The position numbers and the translations under genes are program-made. From the NCBI GenBank assembly GCA_009840575.1, contig VXNO01000185.1:1-37714 (forward strand): 37,714 nt of DNA, in the 5' to 3' direction. Positions 25,983-34,539 of the stretch are shown here, in pieces. How positions within the stretch are numbered: the first letter of the stretch is position 1; the number at the start of each line of letters is the position of its first letter. The notes below the pieces were generated by a model. The model saw only the letters and a list, made by a program, of their open reading frames with translations, did no database searches and had not been told where the DNA came from. The stretch comes from Chloroflexota bacterium (lineage in GTDB: Bacteria > Chloroflexota > Anaerolineae > Aggregatilineales > Phototrophicaceae).

Positions 25983-26378
25983 ATGTCAGCACAATACTAC
26001 GAAGGCATCGGGCGGCGCAAATCGGCATCGGCGCGCGTGCGGCTCTTCCCCGGTGGCACAGGGCGTTTCATCATCAATGGCAAAGCGGGCGAAGATTACT
26101 TACCGCGCTTCGGCGATATGTTGGTTTGCCTGGCTCCCCTCACACATATCGGGCAAGAGCGCAGCTATGATGTGTCTGTGCATGTTAATGGCGGCGGCAT
26201 CACCGGGCAACGCGACGCCATCTTGCTGGGCGTGGCGCGCGCGCTGGAAAAGATAGACCCCGATCTGCGTGGCACATTGAAGCGCGAGGGCTTCCTTTCG
26301 CGTGATGCCCGCGCCAAAGAACGCAAGAAACCCGGCTTGAAGCGCGCCCGCAAAGCGCCCACCTATACCAAGCGCTAG
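25983..26378 (+). CDS. rpsI: 30S ribosomal protein S9
   Basis: A 131-residue S9 whose C-terminal tail reaches the P-site tRNA. The start YYEGIGRRKSASARVRLFPG, the middle VNGGGITGQRDAILLGVARA and the end RKKPGLKRARKAPTYTKR are typical. The tail ends Thr-Lys-Arg where Ser-Lys-Arg is the near-universal form, a mild change that keeps the essential terminal Arg. GAGGAG precedes the ATG. Confidence 0.97.
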   Translation: MSAQYYEGIGRRKSASARVRLFPGGTGRFIINGKAGEDYLPRFGDMLVCLAPLTHIGQERSYDVSVHVNGGGITGQRDAILLGVARALEKIDPDLRGTLKREGFLSRDARAKERKKPGLKRARKAPTYTKR

Positions 26379-26405
26379 CCAAGCGGCGCACAGTCGCCAA
26401 GTCCC

Positions 26406-27899
26406 TTGGTGAGCAAAAAGGACTGCGCCATCGCCAACAGCGCCAAACTCACCATCCTCGGTTTAGGCCCTGGCTCTGTTGAGCATCTGACCGTCCGTGC
26501 CTGGCGCGCCTTGCAAGCCGCTGATACGGTCTACCTGCGCACCAATCGTCATCCCGCCGTCGCTGAGCTGCCTATCAAGGCGCAAACCATCAGCTTCGAC
26601 GGTATCTACGAAAGCCACAGCCGTTTTGAAGATGTCTATGACCAGATCACTGCGCGCCTGCTATCTGCTGCGCGACGTGGCGAAGCGTTGGTCTATGCTG
26701 TGCCTGGCGACCCGCTGGTGGGTGAAGCGACCGTCACGCGTCTGCTAAGTCTGGCGGCGCAAGCAGACCTGCCAGTCGAAATTATTCATGGTCTCAGTTT
26801 CATCGAGCCTTGCCTGGCGCAGTTGGGCATTGACGCCCTGGATGGCTTACAAGTCCTGGATGCGCTGGAAGTCGCCGATGCCTATCATCCCGCCATCAAC
26901 CCGGCGCTGCCGACGCTGCTAGCGCAGGTCTACAGCCGCGGCGTCGCCTCCAACCTCAAGCTGACACTGATGAACCAATACCCGGATAGCTTCCCGGTCA
27001 AGCTGCTGCATGCCGCCGGCACAGACGCGGCGCGGCTGGAAGCGCTGCCTTTGTACGCAATTGACCGCAGCCCGCATATCGGCGTCATGACCGCGCTCTA
27101 CCTGCCGCCGCTGGACGAGCTCAGCAGCTTCGAATCAATCCAAAATACCATCGCCCATCTGCGCTCGCCCGAAGGCTGCCCCTGGGACCGCGAGCAGACC
27201 CACCAGTCGCTGCGACCCTTCTTGATTGAAGAAGCCTACGAAATGCTGGCGGCGCTGGATACAGCGGATCCCGCCGCGCTCTGCGAAGAAATGGGCGACC
27301 TGCTGCTGCAAATCGTGCTGCACGCGCAAATCGCCACGGACGATGGCGAGTTCCAAATGGTGGATGTGCTGCGGCAGCTCAATCAGAAGCTGATCCGCCG
27401 CCACCCGCATATCTATGCCGATACCGATGTTGCAGGCGACAGCGACCAAGTTACGCGCAATTGGGAAGCAATCAAGCGCGCAGAAAAAGCCGCCAGCGCT
27501 GACACATTCCATTCCATTCTCGATGGCATCCCCAAGATGGCACCGGCGCTGCTGGTGGCGCATCGCTATTCGGCGCGCGTTTCCAAAATCGGCTTTGATT
27601 GGGAAGCTGCCCAAGACGTCATGGAGAAAGCCCGCGAAGAATGGGACGAGATATTCGCCGCCGAAAGCGATGAAGAGCGCGCGCTGGAAATCGGCGATTT
27701 GATCTTTGTGCTGGTGAATTGGCTGCGTTGGCTGGGCGTGGATGACCCCGAAAGCCTCATGCGCTCGGTCAATGCCAAGTTCTACAAGCGCTTTTCTTAT
27801 GTCGAGGCGCAGGCTTTGGCGCGGGGCGTGGCGCTATCCGACATGTCGCTGGATCAGCTGGAAGCCTGGTGGCAGCAAGCCAAGCAGCAGGAGACTTGA
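26406..27899 (+). CDS. mazG: Tetrapyrrole methylase-MazG fusion (YabN-like)
   Basis: A 497-residue two-domain protein. Residues 14-235 form a tetrapyrrole (corrin/porphyrin) methylase fold with LTILGLGPGS (15-24) and the SAM-loop-like VPGDPL (99-104). Residues 245-490 are a MazG nucleoside-triphosphate pyrophosphohydrolase with the metal-binding EEAYE (275-279) and EEMGD (294-298). B. subtilis YabN has the same layout. MazG cleaves (d)NTPs to NMP and pyrophosphate, perhaps cleaning the nucleotide pool; the methylase part has no settled role. The start is TTG (26406) or GTG (26409), with no strong ribosome-binding site. It overlaps the next gene by one base. Confidence 0.92.
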   Translation: MVSKKDCAIANSAKLTILGLGPGSVEHLTVRAWRALQAADTVYLRTNRHPAVAELPIKAQTISFDGIYESHSRFEDVYDQITARLLSAARRGEALVYAVPGDPLVGEATVTRLLSLAAQADLPVEIIHGLSFIEPCLAQLGIDALDGLQVLDALEVADAYHPAINPALPTLLAQVYSRGVASNLKLTLMNQYPDSFPVKLLHAAGTDAARLEALPLYAIDRSPHIGVMTALYLPPLDELSSFESIQNTIAHLRSPEGCPWDREQTHQSLRPFLIEEAYEMLAALDTADPAALCEEMGDLLLQIVLHAQIATDDGEFQMVDVLRQLNQKLIRRHPHIYADTDVAGDSDQVTRNWEAIKRAEKAASADTFHSILDGIPKMAPALLVAHRYSARVSKIGFDWEAAQDVMEKAREEWDEIFAAESDEERALEIGDLIFVLVNWLRWLGVDDPESLMRSVNAKFYKRFSYVEAQALARGVALSDMSLDQLEAWWQQAKQQET

Positions 27900-28633
27900 T
27901 GACGGCGCAGATGCTGGAAGGGCGGCTGTCCATCCAGGCGGCGCTGACGGCTGGCTCGCGGGAAATCCAGCAACTGTTGCTGGACGATGCCAAGCGCTAC
28001 GACTGGTCTCTGAGTCAGCTGGCGCGTCAGGCTGATGCGGCGGGCATCCCCATAAGCTACCGTCCGCGCGCCGTGATTGATAAGCAAGCCGGCGGCAGCA
28101 GCCATGGCGGCATCCTGGCGCTGGTGGGCGAGCGCAGAACCACCTCGCTGGAGAGCCTGCTGGAGGTTGATTCGCCCGCTTTCATCGTTATGTTGGATGG
28201 CATCGAAGACCCCTATAACTTTGGCGGGGCGGTCCGCGCAATCTATACGGCTGGCGCGCAAGGGCTCGTCGTCCGTCCGCGCAATTGGGGCAAGTCCACC
28301 GCAATCATCGGCCGCGCGAGCGCCGGCGCCAGCGAGCGCATCAAGATGGCCGTCGCGCAGAATGCAGCCGAAGCCGCCGAGGTCTTCCAGGCGCGGGGCT
28401 TGGTCATCGCGCAGACTGCCAATGACGCTGCGGCGATGAGCCTCTTCGCCGCGGACTTGACGCAACCGCTGTTTCTACTGATCGGGGGCGAACGCCGCGG
28501 GCTGACCAGGTCTGTGCTGCAGCGCGCTGATATGCAGCTGCGCATTCCTTATGGGCGCGAGTTTCCCGGCTCGCTAGGCACGATAAGCGCCGCCGCAATT
28601 TTAGCTTTTGAAGTCCTGCGCCAACGCAGTTGA
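27899..28633 (+). CDS. SpoU-family (TrmH/RlmB-like) RNA 2'-O-methyltransferase
   Basis: A 244-residue SPOUT methyltransferase with an N-terminal substrate-binding part (residues 1-80, GRLSIQAALTAG) and a knotted catalytic domain. The three motifs are NFGGAVR (107-113), GGERRG (196-201) and SLGTISAAAILAFE (225-238). These enzymes 2'-O-methylate ribose in 23S rRNA or tRNA; the exact target is not clear. Motif 3 is unusual: SLGT replaces the common SLNV. The ATG overlaps the mazG stop (TGATG), and AGGAG lies five bases upstream. Confidence 0.85.
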   Translation: MTAQMLEGRLSIQAALTAGSREIQQLLLDDAKRYDWSLSQLARQADAAGIPISYRPRAVIDKQAGGSSHGGILALVGERRTTSLESLLEVDSPAFIVMLDGIEDPYNFGGAVRAIYTAGAQGLVVRPRNWGKSTAIIGRASAGASERIKMAVAQNAAEAAEVFQARGLVIAQTANDAAAMSLFAADLTQPLFLLIGGERRGLTRSVLQRADMQLRIPYGREFPGSLGTISAAAILAFEVLRQRS

Positions 28634-28665
28634 GCCGCCTGCGCCTGTCGCATTTTTGCAAGCTC

Positions 28666-28674
28666 TGCTAATAT
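28666..28674 (+). promoter_or_regulatory. Extended -10 promoter candidate before the sugar nucleotidyltransferase
   Basis: TGC followed by TAATAT (28669-28674) forms a near-consensus extended -10 element about 38 bases before the next start codon. No good -35 box is seen, as is common with extended -10 promoters. Confidence 0.35.
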
Positions 28675-28711
28675 GCGGGCGACATCGCGACCAGCGAACA
28701 GGGGATAATCG

Positions 28712-29785
28712 ATGAAGGCGCTCATTCTCGCGGCGGGGCAGGGCACGCGCCTGCGCCCTGTCACCTTGACAATGCCGAAGTCGCTGGTGCCGGTCGCCAA
28801 TCGCTGGCTGATAAGCTATGCCATAGACTCGCTCAAATTAGCTGGCTTGACCGACATTGGCATCGTAGTCAACAGCCTGGATTCCCCGATTGTGTCCAAC
28901 TTGGGCGCTGGCGACGGGCTGGGTGTGCATATCAGCTATATCGTCCAGGACGAGCAACGCGGCTTGGCGCATGCGACAGGGCTATGCCAGGAATTCGTCG
29001 GCGATGAGCCATTTGCGCTCTTGCTGGGCGATAACATCTTCCAGGATAAAATGACCAGCCTGCTAACCGGCTTCGCGGCATCGGACAAAGAAGCCGCCGT
29101 CGTCCTGGGCAAAGTGCCCGACCCGACCCGCTTTGGCATCGCTGAAATCACCAACGGGCGGATTGTGCGCGTGGTCGAAAAACCCCAGCAGCCGCCCTCC
29201 AACCTGGCTATCGCCGGCGTATATCTCTTCCGCCCCTCGGTTTTTGACGCCATCAAGCGCATCAAGCCATCGGGGCGCAACGAATTGGAAATCACCGATG
29301 CCATCCAGGTGCTGATTAGCGATGGTCATCCAGTTCAATCCTACGAGTTAAACGGCTGGTGGATCGACGCCGGCAAGCCAGACGCCATCATCATGGCGAA
29401 CCAGTTGGTGCTGGAAGCGCTGCCCTATACGGCCGCGCCCGAAAATAGTGATCAGATAGAAGGCGACAGCGAAGTTTCTCACCGCGTCTTAATCGGTCGC
29501 AACAGCCGCATCATCAACAGCGTCGTGCGCGGTCCCGTCATCATCGGCGCGGATACGGTCATCAGCGACAGCTATGTTGGCCCATATACATCGCTGGGCG
29601 ACAATGTGGTGGTGGCTGGCAGCGAGATAGAAGCCAGCATTGTCATGAAGAATTGCGAGATCCGTAACATCATCGGGCGCATCGACCGCAGCTTGCTGGC
29701 GGATAACGCGCGTGTATTCGCCGCCACGCATATGCCCGACGCCCACCGCTTTGTGCTGGCGGAAAACAGCTATGTGCAGTTCTAG
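28712..29785 (+). CDS. Sugar-1-phosphate nucleotidyltransferase (RmlA/GlmU-like)
   Basis: A 357-residue enzyme joining a sugar 1-phosphate to an NTP to make an NDP-sugar, most like glucose-1-phosphate thymidylyltransferase of the long (StrD) type. The N-terminal Rossmann-like domain shows the signature ALILAAGQGTRLRPVT...PKSLVPV (3-28), LLGDNIFQD (about 108-116) and ELNGWWIDAGKP. Residues about 250-340 are a left-handed beta-helix with hexapeptide-like repeats (GRNSRIINSVVRGPVIIGAD). It probably supplies activated sugar for the glycan cluster downstream. It converges with the ATL gene, overlapping its end by four bases. Confidence 0.88.
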   Translation: MKALILAAGQGTRLRPVTLTMPKSLVPVANRWLISYAIDSLKLAGLTDIGIVVNSLDSPIVSNLGAGDGLGVHISYIVQDEQRGLAHATGLCQEFVGDEPFALLLGDNIFQDKMTSLLTGFAASDKEAAVVLGKVPDPTRFGIAEITNGRIVRVVEKPQQPPSNLAIAGVYLFRPSVFDAIKRIKPSGRNELEITDAIQVLISDGHPVQSYELNGWWIDAGKPDAIIMANQLVLEALPYTAAPENSDQIEGDSEVSHRVLIGRNSRIINSVVRGPVIIGADTVISDSYVGPYTSLGDNVVVAGSEIEASIVMKNCEIRNIIGRIDRSLLADNARVFAATHMPDAHRFVLAENSYVQF

Positions 29786-30213
29786 TCCGCGAACAACTGC
29801 GGTCGCTGCCAGGTCTGTGGTGGCAGCAGACTATGCTCCCGCAGGTAGCTGGCGGGTGGGCCAGCCCAGCCATAGCGCTGCAGATTGACCTTGCCGCTGC
29901 GGTCAAAGACGATGCCTTCGCTCTCCAGCAGCCGTCGTTGCTCTTTTGCTTGTGGGCTGCCCGGCGGAAAACTGATGCCTCCCTGGCTGTTGATGACGCG
30001 CTGCCAAGGGATGCCCGCGCCGCGCGGCGATTTGCGAAGCGCCGTGCCCACCCAACGTGGCGCAAGCCGGCGCATACTTGGCGGATCCGCATAGTCGCCG
30101 GGCGGGAGCATGGAAGCGACTTGCCCATAGCTGCTGACTTTGCCCGGCGGGATCTGCCGCACAATATCCCAGACTGTGGCGAAGAAAACTTGAGTATTAG
30201 GCGGGTTGAACAT
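29782..30213 (-). CDS. Alkyltransferase-like (ATL) protein, MGMT homologue without the reactive cysteine
   Basis: A protein of about 143 residues in the O6-alkylguanine-DNA alkyltransferase family. The DNA-binding helix-turn-helix has the base-rotating Tyr29 (VSSYGQVA) and an arginine finger (Arg53 in APRWVGTAL). The active-site PCHRV is replaced by PWQRVINSQG, with Trp70 in the Cys position. Such ATL proteins bind O6-alkylguanine and hand it to nucleotide excision repair instead of transferring the alkyl group themselves. The ATG at 30213 is preferred over one at 30249. A C-terminal tail of about 35 residues is not recognised. The start overlaps the divergent VOC gene. Confidence 0.88.
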   Translation of the reverse strand: MFNPPNTQVFFATVWDIVRQIPPGKVSSYGQVASMLPPGDYADPPSMRRLAPRWVGTALRKSPRGAGIPWQRVINSQGGISFPPGSPQAKEQRRLLESEGIVFDRSGKVNLQRYGWAGPPASYLREHSLLPPQTWQRPQLFAD

Positions 30214-30574
30214 GAACCATCTGCGCGGGTTGACGATAGCGACAATCAATATGCGCCAGATGGTGCGCTTCTACAATGCTGTATTTGATGCGCGCCTGAA
30301 AGCCACCGCCAGCATCGGCGGGCAGCAATTCTATGGCGGAGCAATCGGCGCGCTGGAACTCACGCTCTGTCCCAACGAAATCGCCGGCGTGGCTGCCCAA
30401 CAGAATCGCCAGCAACTGCGCTTTGAAGTGAGCGATATTGAGCGGGTGATGGGACGGGGCTTGGCTTGCCATGGCAGCGAGGTCAACCCGATTGACGAAT
30501 ACGCAGGCGCAAAAGTGGCATCGCTAGCTGACCCCGATGGCAATACAATCGAATTTGTTCAACTGCTGCCATAA
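30212..30574 (+). CDS. VOC-fold protein (glyoxalase/bleomycin-resistance family)
   Basis: A 120-residue single-module vicinal-oxygen-chelate protein. It begins HLRGLTIATINMRQMVRFYN-like and ends with ASLADPDGNTIEFVQLLP, the two hallmark strands. The family includes glyoxalases, dioxygenases and antibiotic-binding proteins, usually as dimers binding a metal; the substrate here is unknown. The ATG at 30212 follows AGGCGGG; a TTG at 30206 is an alternative. It is divergent from the ATL gene, with starts overlapping, and its 3' end overlaps the kinase gene by 16 bases on the other strand. Confidence 0.8.
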   Translation: MNHLRGLTIATINMRQMVRFYNAVFDARLKATASIGGQQFYGGAIGALELTLCPNEIAGVAAQQNRQQLRFEVSDIERVMGRGLACHGSEVNPIDEYAGAKVASLADPDGNTIEFVQLLP

Positions 30575-31560
30575 CCCTTGGTGATGCTCGCCCGCAGTTG
30601 CTCAGGCGTCGGCGTATAATTGCCCAAGTGGCGCACGACGATGCCGCTGGCAACATTGGCGAGCCTGACCGCATCGCGCGCCGACAAGCCGCCCGCCAGC
30701 CCTAAAGTGATGGTGGCGATGGCTGTATCGCCCGCGCCCACCGTATCATAGACATCGCTGACCCGCGGCGCTGGACAATTGTACGTCCGCCCGCTTTCGG
30801 CAAGGGTCGCCCCTTGCGCGCCGCGCGTGATGATGGTCGCCCGCTGGATGCCCAGTCGCTCGTGCAAGTCCAGCGCGCCCTGGCTGAAATCCGCATCGTC
30901 TCTCAGGTCGCGGTTCAGCGCTCGTCGGGCATCGTCAGCATTGCATTTGATGACATCCAGCCCGGCGAAGGTATCGAAATCGCCTTGTACATCGGCTGTC
31001 AATAGAACATCCTGCGCCGCGCAGACCTGCCGCAGCCGCCCGACAAGCGCGGGGGTCAGCAAGCCGCCATGATAATGGGATAGCAGCGCGACATCGACTG
31101 TGGCGATCTGCCCAGCTACCAAATTGCTGATTTGCGCTTCGGTCTCGGGGGGGATTTGCGCGCGCGTCAAGGTGTCTATACGCGCGATCTGCTGCGGGAA
31201 GCGCAAACCCATCTGCGCCAGGATGCGCGTCTTCACGGTGCTGGGGCGGCTCGCGCAGGTGATTAAGCCGCTATCGATACCGCCAGCCGCCAAGATGCCC
31301 CGCAAGCGTTGACCGGCTTCGTCCGCGCCAACCACGCCAATCAGGGTGGCTCGCCCGCCCAGCGAGATGATATTTGCCGCCGGGTTTGCCGCGCCGCCAG
31401 CGATATAGCGCCGCGATTCGAACTCCAGCACAGGCACGGGCGCTTCCCGGCTCATGCGCGTTGCCTTGCCGGTGATGTACTCATCCAGCGCCACATCGCC
31501 GATGACCAGCGCTTTTTTCCTCGCCAGGCGCGGAATACAGTCAGTCAGCGACTTGGGCAT
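30559..31560 (-). CDS. PfkB-family kinase, heptose-7-phosphate kinase-like (HldE/RfaE N-domain)
   Basis: A 333-residue ribokinase-fold kinase. The two signatures are GGAANPAANIISLGG (55-69) and YDTVGAGDTAIATIT (271-285), with Asp278 the catalytic base. The start VIGDVALDEYITG and the EAPVPVLEFE segment are characteristic of D-glycero-beta-D-manno-heptose-7-phosphate kinase, the first domain of HldE. The adenylyltransferase second domain is absent. It would phosphorylate heptose 7-phosphate at position 1 in ADP-heptose synthesis, if that pathway is complete; another sugar is possible. It begins inside the end of the GT9-GT26 gene (20-base overlap). Confidence 0.82.
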   Translation of the reverse strand: MPKSLTDCIPRLARKKALVIGDVALDEYITGKATRMSREAPVPVLEFESRRYIAGGAANPAANIISLGGRATLIGVVGADEAGQRLRGILAAGGIDSGLITCASRPSTVKTRILAQMGLRFPQQIARIDTLTRAQIPPETEAQISNLVAGQIATVDVALLSHYHGGLLTPALVGRLRQVCAAQDVLLTADVQGDFDTFAGLDVIKCNADDARRALNRDLRDDADFSQGALDLHERLGIQRATIITRGAQGATLAESGRTYNCPAPRVSDVYDTVGAGDTAIATITLGLAGGLSARDAVRLANVASGIVVRHLGNYTPTPEQLRASITKGYGSS

Positions 31561-33409
31561 CCGGGTTTGCTCGCATTAACTTGTCCCTTGATATAGGCGC
31601 ATCAGCCGCCCGCCAGACTGCGAAAACGAAACGTGGCAAGCGCAACATGCGCCGCAGCCGCCAAGGTTGCCGCAAGAGTCGATACAGCCATTCCAGGCCG
31701 CGCTCTCGCATCCAGCCGGGCGCGCGTGGCACATGACCCGCGATAAAGTCCAGCGAGCCACCAACGCCCATCGCCAGCGAAACTTGCAAACGTGGCAAAT
31801 TGCGGGCGATCCATTTATCTTGCCGCGGCGCGCCATAAGCGACGAAAAGAATATCGGCGCGGCTGGCATTGACCCGCGCAACAATTTTATCTTCTTCTTC
31901 AGCGGCGGGGCTGCCGGCATAGCTGTCGGCAACCTGCAAGCCAGGGTTGTCTTTAATTAGGGTGGCAGCGGCTTGCTCGGCAACGCCTGGCGCAGCGCCT
32001 AACAAAAATATCCGCCAGCCTTTTTGCGCGGCGACTTGCGCGATACATGGCAAGCCGTCCGAGCCGGTTACCCGCTCTGGCAAGGTCAATCCCCTACGCC
32101 GACAAGCCCAAAGCAAGCCCACGCCATCCGGCAGGCACAGCGCCGCCCGCTGCAAAACGCCCCGAAATATCGGGTCGCCCTGCGCGATCATGATGAACTC
32201 CGGATTGACAGTGCAGACCTGGCGCGCCCCCGCCCCAACGTCTATCCAGCCAGCGATTTTGGCGAGCAGGTCGCCATAAGTAAGCGCATCGACCGGCACG
32301 CCTAACAATTTCAGCCTCGGGAAGGCATTGCGCTCGACCGATTGCTCGCTTGTCGGAGCCGGCTCGCGCCCAGCCAGCAGCTCCTGCGCCGCTACAAAAG
32401 CCTGCGTTGGGCGAATCAGCTTCATGCAGGTGCGGGCGGCACAGCCTTCACGCGCGCCGATTGCGCTCCCGATATAGCTGCAGGGGCTGCAAGCGACTCC
32501 GCTGCGCAGCGCCGCCGAAAGCCCATCGATTGCCCAAGGCTGCCAGGCATTTGCGTTGCTGGGACCAAACAGACTCAGCACCGGAGCGCCGACTGCCGCA
32601 GCCATGTGCATGACGCCGCTGTCCGCGCCCATGAAGAGGTCGGCATGGGCGATGACATCCGCCAGTTGCGGCAGGCTGGTCTTGCCAGTGAGGTTGATAT
32701 GCGGGGCTGCCAGGGACTCGGCAAGCTCATCCCCGCGGTCTTCATGTTGCCCGACGACCACGATGCTCGCGGCGCATTTTTCCTGGAGCAGCCGCGCCAG
32801 CTCGGCAAACTGCCCGATACCCCAGCGTCGCGCCGGGCTATAACCGCCGCTGCCCGCATGGATGACCACCATGGGCGAGGGGAGCGAAGCGAGCAGCAAG
32901 TTCTGCGCCTCCCGCCGCACCTGCGCTGGACGGGGCTGGCTGCAAGCGCCCAGCAGCCCGACCAAATCCAGCCAGTATTGCGCTTGATGTCGCGCGCCGA
33001 AGCCCGCGTCAGGCAGCGAATCGCTGAGGAAAGCCGCCTTGCCATTCTGCAAGCCGATGATGCGCCTTGCCCCGCTGGCTCTGGCAAGCAGCCGAAACTT
33101 CCACAAGCCAGCGCGCAGGGTGAAATGGTGGAAGAACACCACCGTGTCGTAGCGTTTACGCGCGATTTGCAGCAGCAGGCGCAGGTTGTCCGGCGCGAAC
33201 ATGGCGCGCGTGGCGTTCTTGCCGGCGCGGACGAATGGCAAGGCTTCGTCCACCAGCCCAGCCGGCACGATTGGCAGCGCTTGCGCCGATGCCAGCAGGT
33301 CAATGCTCGCCTGGGGATGCGCTTCTCGCAAGGCAGCCATAGCCGGCGTCGTTAATACGAGATCGCCAATATCCGCCAATTGCGCCAGGAGGATTCGCTC
33401 GCCCATCAT
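31541..33409 (-). CDS. Fusion glycosyltransferase: GT9 (heptosyltransferase-like) plus GT26 (WecG/TagA-like)
   Basis: A protein of about 622 residues with two glycosyltransferase domains. Residues 1-346 resemble GT9 ADP-heptose:LPS heptosyltransferases: LLAQLADIGDLVLTTPAM, VIHAGSGGYSPARRWG and the donor site GADSGVMHMAAAVGAPVLSL. After a linker (347-364), residues 365-600 are GT26 WecG/TagA/CpsF type: TVNPEF (400-405), LPDGVGLLWA (426-435) with a likely catalytic Asp, YGAPRQDKWI (525-534) and the membrane-associating APGWMRERGLEWLYRLLRQP. Together they suggest two successive sugar additions on a lipid-linked glycan at the cytoplasmic membrane face. The start at 33409 lies 11 bases after the preceding gene; a long Arg-rich upstream frame is not coding. 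Confidence 0.87.
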   Translation of the reverse strand: MMGERILLAQLADIGDLVLTTPAMAALREAHPQASIDLLASAQALPIVPAGLVDEALPFVRAGKNATRAMFAPDNLRLLLQIARKRYDTVVFFHHFTLRAGLWKFRLLARASGARRIIGLQNGKAAFLSDSLPDAGFGARHQAQYWLDLVGLLGACSQPRPAQVRREAQNLLLASLPSPMVVIHAGSGGYSPARRWGIGQFAELARLLQEKCAASIVVVGQHEDRGDELAESLAAPHINLTGKTSLPQLADVIAHADLFMGADSGVMHMAAAVGAPVLSLFGPSNANAWQPWAIDGLSAALRSGVACSPCSYIGSAIGAREGCAARTCMKLIRPTQAFVAAQELLAGREPAPTSEQSVERNAFPRLKLLGVPVDALTYGDLLAKIAGWIDVGAGARQVCTVNPEFIMIAQGDPIFRGVLQRAALCLPDGVGLLWACRRRGLTLPERVTGSDGLPCIAQVAAQKGWRIFLLGAAPGVAEQAAATLIKDNPGLQVADSYAGSPAAEEEDKIVARVNASRADILFVAYGAPRQDKWIARNLPRLQVSLAMGVGGSLDFIAGHVPRAPGWMRERGLEWLYRLLRQPWRLRRMLRLPRFVFAVWRAADAPISRDKLMRANPDAQVAD

Positions 33410-33420
33410 AAGCGCCGATT

Positions 33421-34539
33421 CTAGCGCGACCCGCCCAGCTCTGCGAAAGCATCCAGCACTTGCGCGGCTGCGCTTTCCCAGTTGAAGCGCTGCGCCCGCT
33501 TTTGTCCTTGCGCGCCGAGTTCGCTGCGCAGTTCGGCATCTTCGCTGATACGCCGCATGGCAGCCGCGATAGCGCGCGTATCCAGCGGATCGACCAGAAT
33601 GCCGCAATCGCCGACCAGCTCGGGCAGGCTGGAGCTGCTGCTGGCGATGACCGGCGTGCCACAGTGCATCGCTTCGAGGACCGGGAAGCCGAAGCCTTCA
33701 TGCAAACTGGGGAAAACCATAGCCAGCGCGCCAGCCAGGAGAGCGGCTTTATCTTCGCCTTCGATGTAGCCGGTGGATAGCAGGTTGCTCGCGCCGCGCA
33801 GCCAATTTTTATCAAAGAGCCAGCCACGTCCGCCCGCCAGCACGAGAGCCGTTTCTTTATCCGCGGTCGTCGCTTGCCAGTGTGAAAAGGCTTGCACGAG
33901 GCGCGAGATATTCTTGCGTGGCTGCAAGGTGCCCAAGAAGAGAAAATAGCGCTGCGGCAAGCGGTATTTCCTGCGCGCCGCCTGGATATGGGCTGGGCTT
34001 GTGGACAGCGGCGCAGCATCCACGCCGGGATAAATGATGCGGATATTGTGGCGCGACGTGCCATAGAAGCGCGTCAGGTCATTCGCGGTGGCTTGGCTGT
34101 CGGCTAGCACGATGTCCGCGCGCGCCTGGCTGTAGCGGGTGGTCATATTGAGATAGAAGCGCTGCCAGGTCGTGTGCGCGCCGGGGAAATACTTGTAGCC
34201 TAAGTCATGCGTCGTCACCATGGCTCTACCGGGGAATACAAATGGCAAGGTATGCGCCGGCACAAACAGAATGTCGTGATGCCGCCGCCAGAGCGCCGCC
34301 GCCAAACCCAGGTGCGTCCACAAACGGGGCAGGCGGATGACCACTTGCTCGACATAGTTGCAGTGATCAAAAAGCCCAGCTGCGGGACGATCCCGAAAGT
34401 ACAGACGAAGCTGAAAAGGCTGCGCCAGGTTTTTGTTTGCCTGGATCAACGTTTGGATCAGGCGCAGGGCGTAGGTTTCGGTGCCAGTCGGCTGGGCGGC
34501 GGTAGCGCGGCTGGCGTCAATGGCGATGCGCAGGCTCAC
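33421..34539 (-). CDS. Glycosyltransferase family 4 (GT-B fold)
   Basis: A 372-residue retaining glycosyltransferase. The N-terminal acceptor domain starts with RIAIDASRATAAQPTGTETY and the C-terminal donor domain has FLFLGTLQPRKNISRLVQAF and the E-x7-E signature in HEGFGFPVLEAM. It resembles mannosyltransferases of O-antigen and exopolysaccharide pathways; donor and acceptor are not determined. Its start overlaps the dehydrogenase stop by four bases, placing it second in the glycan operon. Confidence 0.9.
   Translation of the reverse strand: MSLRIAIDASRATAAQPTGTETYALRLIQTLIQANKNLAQPFQLRLYFRDRPAAGLFDHCNYVEQVVIRLPRLWTHLGLAAALWRRHHDILFVPAHTLPFVFPGRAMVTTHDLGYKYFPGAHTTWQRFYLNMTTRYSQARADIVLADSQATANDLTRFYGTSRHNIRIIYPGVDAAPLSTSPAHIQAARRKYRLPQRYFLFLGTLQPRKNISRLVQAFSHWQATTADKETALVLAGGRGWLFDKNWLRGASNLLSTGYIEGEDKAALLAGALAMVFPSLHEGFGFPVLEAMHCGTPVIASSSSSLPELVGDCGILVDPLDTRAIAAAMRRISEDAELRSELGAQGQKRAQRFNWESAAAQVLDAFAELGGSR

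Noticed and set aside
32342-33355. A 337-residue plus-strand frame opposite the GT9 domain
   Set aside because: Antisense shadow without domain features or a plausible start signal.
33410-33607. Extending the GT9-GT26 protein 66 residues upstream
   Set aside because: The extension is Arg/Ala-rich, overlaps the end of the GT4 gene in another frame, and has no glycosyltransferase homology; the ATG at 33409 starts exactly at the conserved strand.
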